Positions 1-8,788 of a DNA stretch of 64,000 bases are shown piece by piece. The stretch is from Hwanghaeella sp964350445 (GTDB taxonomy: Bacteria > Pseudomonadota > Alphaproteobacteria > UBA8366 > Aestuariispiraceae). The stretch spans positions 25,473 to 89,472 of the forward strand of contig CAYGKA010000013.1 in assembly GCA_964350445.1 (NCBI GenBank), in the 5' to 3' direction. The number at the start of each line of letters is the position of its first letter. Position 1 is the first letter of the stretch. The notes below the pieces were generated by a model. The model searched no databases, had not been told where the DNA came from, and saw only the letters and a list, made by a program, of their open reading frames with translations. A program made the translations under genes and the position numbers.

Positions 1-282
1 CGGGACCTGCCGCGTGATCCTATCGCCGCCTTGGTCTGGGCCCGAGGGTTGAAGCAGTCCATGTCCTGGATATTGGCCTCCGCCGGCCTTGGCGGTAACA
101 GAATATGTGGACATTTTACGGCTAAGGGCCTAATTATTGTATGGTTATTTGCCGATCGGGCATGGCTGTCCGACGAGAGCGCCGATATGGCAAAGACGAT
201 GGCAGCCCTGGACAAGGCCCTGGCCCGCGCCGAAACGGTCGCGGAGGCGATCCGCCGGCCTAGAGCAACCGCAACGGGTTAA
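1..282 (+). CDS. Partial C-terminal end of a COQ9-like protein
   Basis: An open frame enters from the left edge and ends at TAA 280-282. Third codon positions are GC-rich over most of it, as in neighbouring genes, apart from a short AT-rich middle part. The visible 93 residues contain an F-T-x-K-G-L segment, then a hydrophobic stretch, then W-L-x-D-x-S and a terminal helix with A-L-D-K. That spacing resembles the end of COQ9-family proteins, which bind lipid and assist ubiquinone biosynthesis. The upstream part lies outside the window, so the assignment rests on a weak pattern match and could be wrong. Confidence 0.42.
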   Translation, partial: RDLPRDPIAALVWARGLKQSMSWILASAGLGGNRICGHFTAKGLIIVWLFADRAWLSDESADMAKTMAALDKALARAETVAEAIRRPRATATG

Positions 283-371
283 GGCCCGGTGCAAGAAATC
301 TCCAGCGCCGCCTGATCGCAGGGTGGCCACGGCGGCCGAAAGGCCAGCCAATCCGACGGGAGGTTGTTTTT

Positions 372-436
372 TGCGCTGCACAATTTTTCTTGACGCACTG
401 CGGTATTTGCCTATATGAGCCCTATTGTGCGGTGCA
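372..436 (+). promoter_or_regulatory. Phasin promoter with two operator-like motifs
   Basis: A sigma-70-type promoter is visible as TTGACG (390-395), a 16-base spacer and TATATG (412-417). It is bracketed by two copies of TGCRNYGCA: TGCGCTGCA at 372-380 and TGCGGTGCA at 428-436. Seen on opposite strands the copies extend to TTGTGCAGCGCAAAA and TTGTGCGGTGCAAAA, so they form an inverted pair around the promoter. In many bacteria PhaR represses phasin genes and is released by polyhydroxyalkanoate; that PhaR binds here is inferred. The rest of 283-498 shows nothing else I can support. Confidence 0.6.
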
Positions 437-498
437 AAATTAGAAACACCGCTTAAGCAAGAAACGATAACGACATCTCACACGCCCGGAGAATGACG

Positions 499-1002
499 AT
501 GACCCAGACCTCTTTTTTCGACTTCAGCAGCAATCCGTTTTTTGATCCGAAGAACAACCCGTTCCTCGATCCGACGAAAAATCCGTTCCTGAACAAGGAC
601 CTCGCGGATGTCTTCAAGGGCCTCCAAGCTCCGGGTCTCGGCATGCAGGAAATGGTCGCCGCGCAGCGCAAGAACATGGAAGCCATTGCCGCCGCGAACA
701 AGACTGCGGTTGAAGGTGTGCAGGCGGTCATCAAGCGCCAGGGCGAAATCCTGAAGGAAATCGTCGATGAAGCGAATGCGCTGGCCCAGGAAGCCGGTTC
801 CAATGTCGGATCCGCCCCGGAAGACCAGGCCGCCCGTAACCTTGACGCGGTGAAGGTTTCCATCGAGGACGCCGTCGGCAATATGAAAGAGCTGAGCGAA
901 ATGCTCGCGAAATCCCAAGGCGAAGCGTTCGAAATTCTGAACGGCCGCCTGACCGAAAGCCTCGAGGAAGTGAAATCCACGATCGCCAAGGCTAAGAAGT
1001 AA
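499..1002 (+). CDS. Phasin family protein (PHA granule-associated)
   Basis: This 167-residue protein belongs to the phasin family, which coats polyhydroxyalkanoate granules and controls their size and number. The body is amphipathic helix rich in Ala, Glu, Lys and Gln, ending in a lysine-rich tail, as in phasin_2 proteins. The N-terminus is unusual: the tripeptide NPF recurs at residues 12, 20 and 28, an exact 8-residue period. I chose the ATG at 499 because GGAG at 488-491 sits 7 bases before it; the in-frame ATG at 493 would leave 1 base. The gene is monocistronic, with its own promoter and a terminator behind it. Confidence 0.88.
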   Translation: MTQTSFFDFSSNPFFDPKNNPFLDPTKNPFLNKDLADVFKGLQAPGLGMQEMVAAQRKNMEAIAAANKTAVEGVQAVIKRQGEILKEIVDEANALAQEAGSNVGSAPEDQAARNLDAVKVSIEDAVGNMKELSEMLAKSQGEAFEILNGRLTESLEEVKSTIAKAKK

Positions 1003-1039
1003 GCTTCCGGCCGAAAGGCCGCGAAGGGACGCGTTCAAG

Positions 1040-1076
1040 AACCGCTTCGGTCACATGACCGGAGCGGTTTTGTTTT
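1040..1076 (+). terminator. Rho-independent terminator after the phasin gene
   Basis: A 14-base stem (1040-1053 with 1056-1069, one G-T wobble) is followed by a T-rich run TTTTGTTTT. A smaller hairpin at about 1006-1018 precedes it. Confidence 0.85.
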
Positions 1077-1154
1077 CCAAACACGGTCTTTTCACGGCAA
1101 GTCCAGGCTGCTACCCACTCCACACTGAGAGGCAGCGAAGCGGGAGAGGCGCCG

Positions 1155-1490
1155 ATGACGATTTCCTTCGACGATTTTCTGAAAGTGGACATCCGGGTCG
1201 GTACCGTCATCAAGGCGGAGCCCTATCCGGAGGCACGCAAGCCCGCCATCAAGATGTGGATCGATTTCGGGCCGGAAATCGGGGAGCGGAAAACATCCGC
1301 CCAGGTCACCGCCCACTACACGCCGGAAACCCTTACCGGCCGTCAGGTTGCGGCGGTCGTCAACTTCCCGGCCAAGCAGATCGGCAAATTCATGTCCGAA
1401 TGCCTCGTCCTGGGCTTCGCCGACGAAGACGGTGAGGTGGTCCTTGTCGCACCGGACCAGAAAGTGCCGAACGGGCAACGGCTGCATTAA
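1155..1490 (+). CDS. csaA: CsaA-type tRNA-binding domain protein
   Basis: The 111-residue product is a stand-alone tRNA-binding OB fold of the CsaA type, a dimeric cytoplasmic protein described as an export-related chaperone. The diagnostic start of the fold, D-I-R-V-G-T-V, is at residues 12-18, and the length is that of the family. The ATG at 1155 follows a GGGAGAGG ribosome-binding site. It lies behind the phasin terminator and converges on the histidine kinase gene. Confidence 0.88.
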   Translation: MTISFDDFLKVDIRVGTVIKAEPYPEARKPAIKMWIDFGPEIGERKTSAQVTAHYTPETLTGRQVAAVVNFPAKQIGKFMSECLVLGFADEDGEVVLVAPDQKVPNGQRLH

Positions 1491-1523
1491 CGGATATTGC
1501 AATCCGCGCAAGCTGACCCTCGG

Positions 1524-2840
1524 CTAGAGCGGTAGGCGAATCCTGGCCCTCAGTCCGCCATGGGGCGAGTCTTCCAGAAACAGTTCCCCGCCATGAACGC
1601 GCGCGATGTCCCGCGCGATCGAAAGCCCCAATCCGGTCCCGCCCGTCTGCGGGTTGCGCGACCGGTCCAGGCGCACGAAGGGCCGGAACGCTTCCTCACG
1701 CTGATCTTCGGAAATCCCGGGCCCGTCGTCATCCACCGTCACTTCGATCGCGTCGCCCCGGCGGCCGGCCCGAACCCAAACGTTGTCGGCATAACGGTTC
1801 GCGTTGGCGATGAGGTTGTCGATGCAGCGTTTGAACGCGTCGGGCTTCACCCAGGTGACGATCCGGCCTTCCACATGGGTGTCGATCGAGGCACCGTCAC
1901 GCTTCCACTGATCGCCGATATCGGAGACCAGTTCGGTCAGATCGGTTTCCAGGGATTGTTCCCCGCCTTCACCGCGGGCGAAGGTAAGATATCCTTCGAT
2001 CATCTTCTCCATCTCGGAGACGTTTTCCTTCAGCTCCGCGATTTCGGGATCGGCCCCCAACATCGCCAGCTGCAGCTTCATGCGTGTCAGCGGCGTGCGC
2101 AGATCATGGCTGACGCCGGACAGCATGTCCGTCCGTTGCCGGACTTGACGGCGAATGCGCTCGCTCATCAGGTTGAAGGCCTGGGTCGCTTGGCGGACTT
2201 CCAGCGCCCCTTCCGGTTTTACGTCCGCATCGGCCTCGCGCCCCTTGCCGAAACTGTCCACCGCACCGGCAAGACGGCGAATGGGACGGACCTGGTTGCG
2301 CATGAAAACGGATGCGACCGCGAAAAGAACAAGGGAGGTTCCGACCATCCACATAATAAAAATATAGGTCGTTGAACTGAACACCCGGTTCCCGGGAACG
2401 ATGACCCGCAGCACGCCATCGGCGAGTTGAACGTCCACGACCACTTCTTGGCGATAGGATCGGCTGTCGATCCGGAAGGGGCGCTTCACCCGTTCACCAA
2501 GCGCTTTGGCGAGCAAGCTGTGGATCAAGCCGCCGACGTCCTCGGCCGGTTCGTTCGGCAGGATTTCGCCGGGGCGCAGGATCAACTCCAGGCCCATATT
2601 CGCCCGCGCACTCTGAAACAAGGCTTCGGTACTTTCCGGCGCCTCGTACATGCGATCGAGGACCATCGCGATGTCGCCCGAAATCCCGCTGACAAGGCGC
2701 CATGTAATGGAATCCCAATGCCGGTCGTAGAATATCCAGGTCGAGACGATCTGGAGCAAGATCAACGGCGAGATGATGATCAGCAGCGCCCGGCCGTAAA
2801 GCGTCCGTGGCAGGAAATTTTTCAGTTGAATCCGTTCCAC
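1524..2840 (-). CDS. Sensor histidine kinase, EnvZ-like
   Basis: This 438-residue inner-membrane kinase has a first membrane segment at about residues 17-38, a periplasmic loop, a second segment at about 158-180, a HAMP linker, and a dimerisation helix with the phosphorylated histidine H245 in S-H-D-L-R-T-P. The ATP-binding domain shows D-D-G-P-G-I and G-G-T-G-L-G-L. It starts 12 bases after the response regulator gene, so the two are almost certainly a pair in one operon with the MarR gene. The signal sensed cannot be read from the sequence. Confidence 0.92.
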   Translation of the reverse strand: MERIQLKNFLPRTLYGRALLIIISPLILLQIVSTWIFYDRHWDSITWRLVSGISGDIAMVLDRMYEAPESTEALFQSARANMGLELILRPGEILPNEPAEDVGGLIHSLLAKALGERVKRPFRIDSRSYRQEVVVDVQLADGVLRVIVPGNRVFSSTTYIFIMWMVGTSLVLFAVASVFMRNQVRPIRRLAGAVDSFGKGREADADVKPEGALEVRQATQAFNLMSERIRRQVRQRTDMLSGVSHDLRTPLTRMKLQLAMLGADPEIAELKENVSEMEKMIEGYLTFARGEGGEQSLETDLTELVSDIGDQWKRDGASIDTHVEGRIVTWVKPDAFKRCIDNLIANANRYADNVWVRAGRRGDAIEVTVDDDGPGISEDQREEAFRPFVRLDRSRNPQTGGTGLGLSIARDIARVHGGELFLEDSPHGGLRARIRLPL

Positions 2841-2852
2841 CGCAGCAATCCG

Positions 2853-3548
2853 TCAGTCCGGGCGGAGCACGTAGCCGCGCCCCCGCACCGTGTGCAAATA
2901 GCGGGGAATCCGCGTGTCCGGCTCGATCTTTCGACGAAGCCGAGTCACCTGGACGTCGATCGTGCGGTCTCCGCCGTTTATGTCGCAGAGCGCGCACAAT
3001 TCCTCCCGGCTCATGATTCGTCCCGGTTCACGCGCCAGGGCGGTCAGCAATTGCGCTTCGGTCGATGTCAGGCGCATCGGCTTGTCTGATCGTGTCAAAA
3101 TCTGCCGGCCGACATCGAACAGCACATCGCCCATCATGACCATCATCGGCCCGGCCGAGACCTGCGCGGTGGGCGTCCGCCGCAGGATCGATTGAATACG
3201 CAGCACCAGTTCCCTTGGTTCGAAGGGTTTGGAGAGGTAGTCGTCCGCGCCCGCTTCCAAACCGTCGATCCGGGATTCCGTCTCCCCCATCGCAGTCAAC
3301 ATCAGGATAGGGATCTGGTCCGAGGTCCGGACGGTGCGGGTGAATTCAAGACCACTTTCCCCGGGCAGCATGACGTCGACGATCAACAGATCGAACTGGA
3401 AAGCGGAGAGTTTGGAGCGCGCTTCGTCTGTATCCGCGGCGGAGGTGACGCGGAAGCCCTCCTCGGTCAAGAAGCGCTGCAACAGGTCGCGCAGCCGCGT
3501 GTCGTCGTCGACCACCAGGATATGCGCCGCATCTACCATGTCCTTCAT
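2853..3548 (-). CDS. OmpR-family response regulator (PetR-like)
   Basis: The 231-residue protein has a receiver domain with acidic pocket D14-D15, phospho-acceptor D58 and the conserved K-P-F, followed by an OmpR/PhoB winged helix ending in V-R-G-R-G-Y. The frame is open further upstream, but the ATG at 3548 gives the family's normal length; an ATG at 3539 is an alternative. It lies between a MarR gene and an EnvZ-like kinase. The MarR-OmpR pair resembles petP-petR of Rhodobacter capsulatus, where PetR is required for respiratory and photosynthetic growth; equivalence here is inferred. Confidence 0.9.
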   Translation of the reverse strand: MKDMVDAAHILVVDDDTRLRDLLQRFLTEEGFRVTSAADTDEARSKLSAFQFDLLIVDVMLPGESGLEFTRTVRTSDQIPILMLTAMGETESRIDGLEAGADDYLSKPFEPRELVLRIQSILRRTPTAQVSAGPMMVMMGDVLFDVGRQILTRSDKPMRLTSTEAQLLTALAREPGRIMSREELCALCDINGGDRTIDVQVTRLRRKIEPDTRIPRYLHTVRGRGYVLRPD

Positions 3549-3594
3549 GCCGCACCAACAACCCCTCGAGCCGACAACACCGGTTCCGTCACCG

Positions 3595-4140
3595 CTAAGG
3601 CCGGCGCTTCGCCGCGCCGAACCGGGATCTGTCCTCTTCATCCGACATAATGCCGAGCATCACCTTCCGGAACCCTTCCACCGCCTCGGCGCCAGCCTGA
3701 CGGTAGGCGCGCGCCAGTCTTTGGCGCTGGCTTTCGGTCAATTGCTCTTCCAGCGCGCGGCCCTTATCGGTCAGGGTCAAAAGCCTTTGCCGCCGGTCCG
3801 ACGTTCCCTGACGTTGAACAATGTAGCCCTCTTCGACCAACTGGCTCAACACGCGGCTAAGGCTTTGCTTGGTGATTTGAAGGATCGACAGCAGAGAGGA
3901 GACGGTCGAGCCCGGATACCGGCCGACGAAATAGATCACCCTGTGATGTGCCCGGCCCAGGCCCCTATCCGCCAGGATGCGGTCCGGTTCGGAAATGAAG
4001 TCCCGATACCCGAAGAACAGCATCTCAATCCCCTGGCGCAGCTCTTCTTCCCGCAAGAAAAGAGGGTTGGCGCCAGGCTTGGCGGGCGAAGGTCCCGACG
4101 AGGGGAGCGACGAACGGTTCGGAGAATTTATGTCAGCCAT
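3595..4140 (-). CDS. MarR-family regulator (PetP-like)
   Basis: This 181-residue protein has a Ser/Pro-rich N-terminal tail of about 25 residues and a MarR winged-helix domain. The recognition region I-T-K-Q-S-L-S-R and the wing S-D-R-R-Q-R-L-L-T-L-T are typical. It is the first gene of a minus-strand operon with the OmpR/EnvZ-like pair (46-base gap) and faces ilvE across 234 bases. MarR proteins usually bind their own promoter region; the palindrome at 4274-4285 and the region near 4145 are candidate sites. Confidence 0.88.
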   Translation of the reverse strand: MADINSPNRSSLPSSGPSPAKPGANPLFLREEELRQGIEMLFFGYRDFISEPDRILADRGLGRAHHRVIYFVGRYPGSTVSSLLSILQITKQSLSRVLSQLVEEGYIVQRQGTSDRRQRLLTLTDKGRALEEQLTESQRQRLARAYRQAGAEAVEGFRKVMLGIMSDEEDRSRFGAAKRRP

Positions 4141-4273
4141 GTTGACTTATATGCATGACGCTGATACACCGCGCAACCACTTCGATTGTTACTTTGTGAC
4201 TTTCTAAGGGGCGTTAAGGAAAGGTTCTTACCACAGAATCAGGTTCTTGGGTTAGGTCCTTTCGTTATAGAGC

Positions 4274-4285
4274 TATCCTAGGATA
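4274..4285. promoter_or_regulatory. 12-base perfect palindrome between marR and ilvE
   Basis: TATCCTAGGATA is a perfect palindrome in the divergent promoter region. It could be an operator for the MarR-like protein or an ilvE regulator. Nothing in the sequence decides between these. Confidence 0.3.
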
Positions 4286-4374
4286 CCGTGAATCGGTGTC
4301 CGAAATGGGCGGGAAACGTGTCCTCGACCGGAGGAGAAAATCACCGGCGGGGCGAAATGATTGTGGAGCACAAA

Positions 4375-5286
4375 ATGTCGCAGCCGACATTCGATGATCG
4401 CGATGGGTTCATCTGGTTCAACGGGGAACTGAAGCCGTGGCGTGACAGCAACGTCCATGTGCTGTCGCATGCGCTGCATTACGCCTCTGCCGTTTTCGAG
4501 GGCGAGCGCGTATACGGCGGCAATATCTTCAAGCTGACCGAGCATTCGCAGCGTCTGATCCGGTCCGGCGAACTACTGGACTTCAAGGTCCCCTATACGG
4601 TCGAAGAGATCGACGCCGCCTGCAACGCCGTCGTCAAAGCGAACAACATCGTCGACGGATATGTCCGCCCGATCGCCTGGCGCGGGTCCGAGATGATGGG
4701 CGTTTCCGCACAAAGCACCCGCATCAATGTCGCTATCGCGGCTTGGGAATGGCCGTCCTACTTCTCGCCGGAAGCCCGCATGAAGGGCCTTCGGATGCAG
4801 ATTTCCGACTGGCAGCGCCCGGCCCCGACAACCGCGCCGACCGCCAGCAAGGCGGCGGGCCTCTACATGATCTGCACGCTGTCCAAACACAAGGCGGAAG
4901 CCGCCGGCTACAATGACGCGCTGATGATGGACTATCGCGGCCTGGTCGCCGAAGCGACCGGCGCCAACATCTTCTTCCTGATGGATGGCAAGCTGCACAC
5001 GCCGACGCCCGACTGCTTCCTGGACGGCATCACCCGCCGCACGGTCATCGACCTGGCGCAGCGCGAAGGGATCGACGTTATACAGCGGCATATCCAGCCG
5101 GAAGAAATGGCGAACGCGACGGAAGCCTTCCTGACCGGTACCGCCGTTGAGGTCACGCCGATTTCGGAAATCGGGCCCTACAAGTTCACGCCCGGCCAGT
5201 TGAGCCAGACGCTGATGGGCGCCTATGACCAAGAAGTCCGCCGTACCGACGACCGCACAGCCCTCGTCAGCACAAGCGCCGCCTAG
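4375..5286 (+). CDS. ilvE: Branched-chain amino acid aminotransferase
   Basis: The 303-residue protein is a class IV PLP-dependent aminotransferase that interconverts Leu, Ile and Val with their 2-oxo acids. Family features are the early W-F-N-G-E-L, H-Y-A-S-A-V-F-E-G, the PLP lysine in A-S-K-A-A-G, and E-A-T-G-A-N-I-F. I chose the ATG at 4375 because GGAG lies 6 bases upstream and the protein then has family length; an ATG at 4357 is possible. It faces the marR operon. A second, more divergent class IV aminotransferase lies at 50.8-51.6 kb. Confidence 0.92.
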   Translation: MSQPTFDDRDGFIWFNGELKPWRDSNVHVLSHALHYASAVFEGERVYGGNIFKLTEHSQRLIRSGELLDFKVPYTVEEIDAACNAVVKANNIVDGYVRPIAWRGSEMMGVSAQSTRINVAIAAWEWPSYFSPEARMKGLRMQISDWQRPAPTTAPTASKAAGLYMICTLSKHKAEAAGYNDALMMDYRGLVAEATGANIFFLMDGKLHTPTPDCFLDGITRRTVIDLAQREGIDVIQRHIQPEEMANATEAFLTGTAVEVTPISEIGPYKFTPGQLSQTLMGAYDQEVRRTDDRTALVSTSAA

Positions 5287-5315
5287 GGAACCGCCCAAGA
5301 ACGGGAGTCATCGCC

Positions 5316-6089
5316 ATGCCGTTTGAAATCGCCGATCATTGGTTCGATTTCAAACGGCTGGACGATGGCATCACCCAATTCTGGGAGCCGCATGTCATCC
5401 CGCTCATGCGGTGCAATATCTGGCATGTCCGCGGCCGCGACCGCGACATGATCGTCGATACGGGCATGGGCGTCGTCTCGCTCCGCGACGCCACCAGCCA
5501 CCTTATCGACAAGCCGGTCACCGCCGCCGCCACGCATGCGCATGTCGACCATGTCGGGTCCCACCACGAATTCGACGAATGCCTTGTCCATCGGCTGGAA
5601 CGGGACGAACTCGCCCAATCCAGCTGGGGACCGAGCCTGTATCTGGACAACAAGGCCCTCTACAACGAACTGGCGGGGTCGGGTTATCACTGCAGCTTCG
5701 GGCAATGTTATATCACTGCCCTGCCGCATGATGGCTATGACCCCGGCGCCTATGCCTTGCAGGGCAGCACAGCCACCCGCGTCGTCGAGGACGGCGACAT
5801 CGTCGACCTGGGCGACCGGCAATTCGAGATCCTGCACATCCCCGGGCACTCGCCAGGCTCCATCGGCTTCTGGGAGGCAGCCACCGGCACGTTGTTTTCG
5901 GGCGACTGCATTTATGACGGCCCCCTGCTGGACGGCCTGTCGGATTCGAATATCACCGACTACATCGCCAGCATGAAACGCCTGCGTGACCTGCCGGTTC
6001 GGACCGTCCATGCCGGCCACGACACCAGCTTCGGCCGCGACCGCCTGCTGGAATTGGTCGATGATTATTTGAAGAAGAGGGACGTCTGA
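5316..6089 (+). CDS. Metallo-beta-lactamase-fold hydrolase
   Basis: This 257-residue soluble protein has the zinc-binding motif T-H-A-H-V-D-H at about residues 73-79, then H-I-P-G-H-S-P-G-S, G-D-C-I-Y-D and a terminal H-A-G-H-D. These are the canonical metal ligands of the MBL-fold hydrolases. It follows ilvE by 29 bases on the same strand and may be co-transcribed. The substrate cannot be named; glyoxalase-II-like and lactonase-like enzymes share these motifs. Confidence 0.88.
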   Translation: MPFEIADHWFDFKRLDDGITQFWEPHVIPLMRCNIWHVRGRDRDMIVDTGMGVVSLRDATSHLIDKPVTAAATHAHVDHVGSHHEFDECLVHRLERDELAQSSWGPSLYLDNKALYNELAGSGYHCSFGQCYITALPHDGYDPGAYALQGSTATRVVEDGDIVDLGDRQFEILHIPGHSPGSIGFWEAATGTLFSGDCIYDGPLLDGLSDSNITDYIASMKRLRDLPVRTVHAGHDTSFGRDRLLELVDDYLKKRDV

Positions 6090-6095
6090 AGTCGC

Positions 6096-7898
6096 TTAGG
6101 CATTGGGTCCGGTCAAATCGGCCAATACCGCGATAACGTCGTCCAAGTCACCGCACGGAAACGCGCCCAGTTCGCGCAATTCGCGCGTCACGTCCACCGG
6201 CAAGTCGGAATTCGTGTCCCGGGGGACCTCGTTCAATCGGCCGCCCACGATGACCGGCAAAGAAAGCCCGCGTTCCGCGATCACGTTCAGTAAATGTTCG
6301 GTGTAACTTCGTGCGACGCCGTTATAGGTAGAGACCGCGACCAAATCCGCACCGCCCGCCTGGGCACGGTCGACCAACACATCGGGGTCCACGGAAACAC
6401 CGCCGTCGATCAACTGAATCCCAAGGCCGGCCAGGGACTGCTCGACCAGATACTTTCCATGTTCGTGGACATCGCTGGTACCAACGCAGACCTTCAGCCG
6501 GCGCGGCGCGATGCGCTTTGCGGCCTCCACATGGCCGGCCACCCAGTTGGCGGCCTTCTCGTCCAACTCCCGCGCCCATTCCGCCAAAATGACGGGCGAC
6601 CGCTTTTCACCCGATAACAGCCCAGGCCCGAAAGCGGCCTCTATCCGTTTTGGGCCGAGACGGCGGATCGCCAGCAGCATCTGGGCCGGGTCGCCGGTGT
6701 CGATTCCGATTTCCGCCAGTCCGTCCAGAAGGTTGGCCGCAAAAATGCGCCCACCTTCCACCATACGGTCCGCCATTGTCTCAACCTGCGCCCAATCGAT
6801 CAGCGCCTCATACGCGGGTGCGTGGTCGGCGAGACGGTGAGCAAAGGTCTGCGCGTCGATGATTTCCTGCACATCGGGTATGCGCTGGTTCTCCGTCACC
6901 GGGACGGGGTTGATCGCGTGGCCGGACGGCCAACGCCGCTGCGCCACGATATCGGCAAGCAGGTAGTTGGCGAGGCTGGCGTAGTTGCCGGCCTCCGTCG
7001 ATTGGTAGGACACGGTATTGCCGAAAATCATCGTGCCCGGCGTGTCCGACACTTGCACGAGTGCCGCGTGAAACGCCATCCGCGACAGCGGATCGGAAAA
7101 ATGGTGACCGTAGCAGTGGGAGAGCCGGCCCCCGATGAGGGTTTCGACGATATGCTTTTCGACCAGCACCATGCCCAGGCTGCAGCACATATCCAGAAAC
7201 AGCCCCGCGAAGCCATCATCCAGGTTCGAGTGCACCAGGATGTCCACATCCTGCGCTGCGATCAGGCCCAGCGCCGTCACCGTCGCTTCCGTCGTCGCGA
7301 CATCGTCGTCCCAGCCCGGCAGGCGGAAAGTGAAATACTGACCCAGATTGCCGAGTGCCGTCGCCCCCGCTTCGATCGCCGCCCTGGTATTCTCCAGCGC
7401 GCCGGGCAGGCCCAGCATGAAATCCCCGAAATGGGTGGCGGCGGGCACCGCCTCGGTGATGCGTCGAAAATCGCCGGGGCCCGACAGAACGATCCCGGTG
7501 CCGCGCGGCGCGTCTGCGCGCATCGCTTCCGGATAGCCCATGGACCAATCCAGCGTGATTCCGAAACGGTCCACGGTCACGCCCAAGTCCTGACACCGGT
7601 TCTGAACCTGGACCATCGCCTCCAGCGTCCGGTCCAGGCTTCTGAAACCGATATGGGCGTGCTGCATGATCCGGCCTGATTGGACCTTCTTGTAGGCTGC
7701 TTCAGACGGAACACCCGTCTCCCGCAGGAAACGGCTTGGCCTGAACGGTGCGTTCCCGGCAAGAGCCCGTCCCTGCGCCAGCAGGTCGGCTCCGCGCGCC
7801 AATGTTTCAGGAATCAGCTCTTTGCGGTTCGGCAGCATCATGACGCCAGTATTCAGGTCGGCGATCCGGCAAGCAACCGGCAAGCATTCGACAAGCAC
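6096..7898 (-). CDS. Single-chain B12-binding protein, glutamate-mutase-like
   Basis: The 600-residue protein ends in a cobalamin-binding domain (about 470-590) with D-x-H-x-x-G at 476-481 (D-V-H-E-H-G), the signature that binds B12 through a protein histidine, followed by a G-G in V-I-V-G-G-R. The first 450 residues look like a barrel resembling the catalytic chain of glutamate/methylaspartate mutases, which are normally separate E and S proteins. The reaction is unknown; I infer a carbon-skeleton rearrangement or related B12 chemistry. The start is a GTG at 7898 with a weak AGAAG site; ATGs at 7841 and 7838 are alternatives. The ProC-like gene and riboswitch-controlled bluB lie divergently. 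Confidence 0.75.
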   Translation of the reverse strand: MLVECLPVACRIADLNTGVMMLPNRKELIPETLARGADLLAQGRALAGNAPFRPSRFLRETGVPSEAAYKKVQSGRIMQHAHIGFRSLDRTLEAMVQVQNRCQDLGVTVDRFGITLDWSMGYPEAMRADAPRGTGIVLSGPGDFRRITEAVPAATHFGDFMLGLPGALENTRAAIEAGATALGNLGQYFTFRLPGWDDDVATTEATVTALGLIAAQDVDILVHSNLDDGFAGLFLDMCCSLGMVLVEKHIVETLIGGRLSHCYGHHFSDPLSRMAFHAALVQVSDTPGTMIFGNTVSYQSTEAGNYASLANYLLADIVAQRRWPSGHAINPVPVTENQRIPDVQEIIDAQTFAHRLADHAPAYEALIDWAQVETMADRMVEGGRIFAANLLDGLAEIGIDTGDPAQMLLAIRRLGPKRIEAAFGPGLLSGEKRSPVILAEWARELDEKAANWVAGHVEAAKRIAPRRLKVCVGTSDVHEHGKYLVEQSLAGLGIQLIDGGVSVDPDVLVDRAQAGGADLVAVSTYNGVARSYTEHLLNVIAERGLSLPVIVGGRLNEVPRDTNSDLPVDVTRELRELGAFPCGDLDDVIAVLADLTGPNA

Positions 7899-7968
7899 GG
7901 CCCGCTTCTCTAGGGTCCCGGCGTTCCGGCGGATCGCCGCCGCCTTTCATCGAACTTGGGTGCCCGCA

Positions 7969-8739
7969 ATGACTGGATCAACCGATCGCATAGGCTTCTT
8001 GGGTGTGGGTCATCTGGCCCGCTGCTTGATTTCAGGGTTTTTGAAATCGGGGCTGTCCAAAGACCGTCTGTTGCTCTCGCCACGCGGACAGGCAAAGTCC
8101 GTCGCGGCCGAACACGGCATCGAAGTGGCACCCTCGAACACGGCGTTGGTCGAGGCCTGCGGGACCGTCATTCTCGCGGTCCGACCGACCAGTGCGGCGG
8201 ACGCGATCGAGGGCCTGCCCTGGCGCAAGGGTCAAACTCTCGTCTCCGCCTGTGCCGGCGTACCGATTGCCGACCTCGCGGCGCGGGCGCCGTCACCCAG
8301 GATCATCCGCATCATGCCGGTGACAGCTGCGGAGATCGGGGCGAGCCCGACGGTCTGTTATCCCGTAACGGCCGATGTCTCGGAATTGATTGCGCGGCTG
8401 GGTCCGGTCATCCCACTCACCCGGGAACAGGATTTCGAGGTCGCGACGGTGAGCGCCGCCGTCTATGGATGGGTCCAGAAGCTGATCCAGGTTTCCGCCG
8501 ACTGGTCCACCGACCGGGGTTTGCCCCCGGATGCCGCGAGGCAACTTTCCGCCGGAATTTTTTCCGCGGCCGGGCGGATGGTCGCCACCAGCGACGAGCC
8601 GATGGATCACTTGCTGGAGCATTTGGCGACGCCCGGCGGCATTACGGAACTGGGCCTGAAACACCTGGAGAAGCACCAGCTCGGCGAGGCTTGGTCAGGG
8701 GCCTGCGACGCCGTTATCGATCGTCTGACGAAAAGCTGA
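7969..8739 (+). CDS. Pyrroline-5-carboxylate reductase-like protein
   Basis: The 256-residue protein has an N-terminal Rossmann motif (G-F-L-G-V-G-H-L-A) and the helical dimerisation domain of the ProC family, with A-T-P-G-G-I-T-E near the C-terminus, a hallmark of proline-forming reductases. True ProC makes proline from pyrroline-5-carboxylate with NAD(P)H. It is somewhat divergent, and another ProC may exist elsewhere. It is divergent from the B12 protein, 70 bases away, and 49 bases before a cobalamin riboswitch. I chose the ATG at 7969; upstream in-frame codons overlap the divergent gene. Confidence 0.78.
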   Translation: MTGSTDRIGFLGVGHLARCLISGFLKSGLSKDRLLLSPRGQAKSVAAEHGIEVAPSNTALVEACGTVILAVRPTSAADAIEGLPWRKGQTLVSACAGVPIADLAARAPSPRIIRIMPVTAAEIGASPTVCYPVTADVSELIARLGPVIPLTREQDFEVATVSAAVYGWVQKLIQVSADWSTDRGLPPDAARQLSAGIFSAAGRMVATSDEPMDHLLEHLATPGGITELGLKHLEKHQLGEAWSGACDAVIDRLTKS

Positions 8740-8788
8740 TTGAAGCCTGCTGGAAACGCTTGCGAACCGAAACCGGTTGTCGGTAGCT

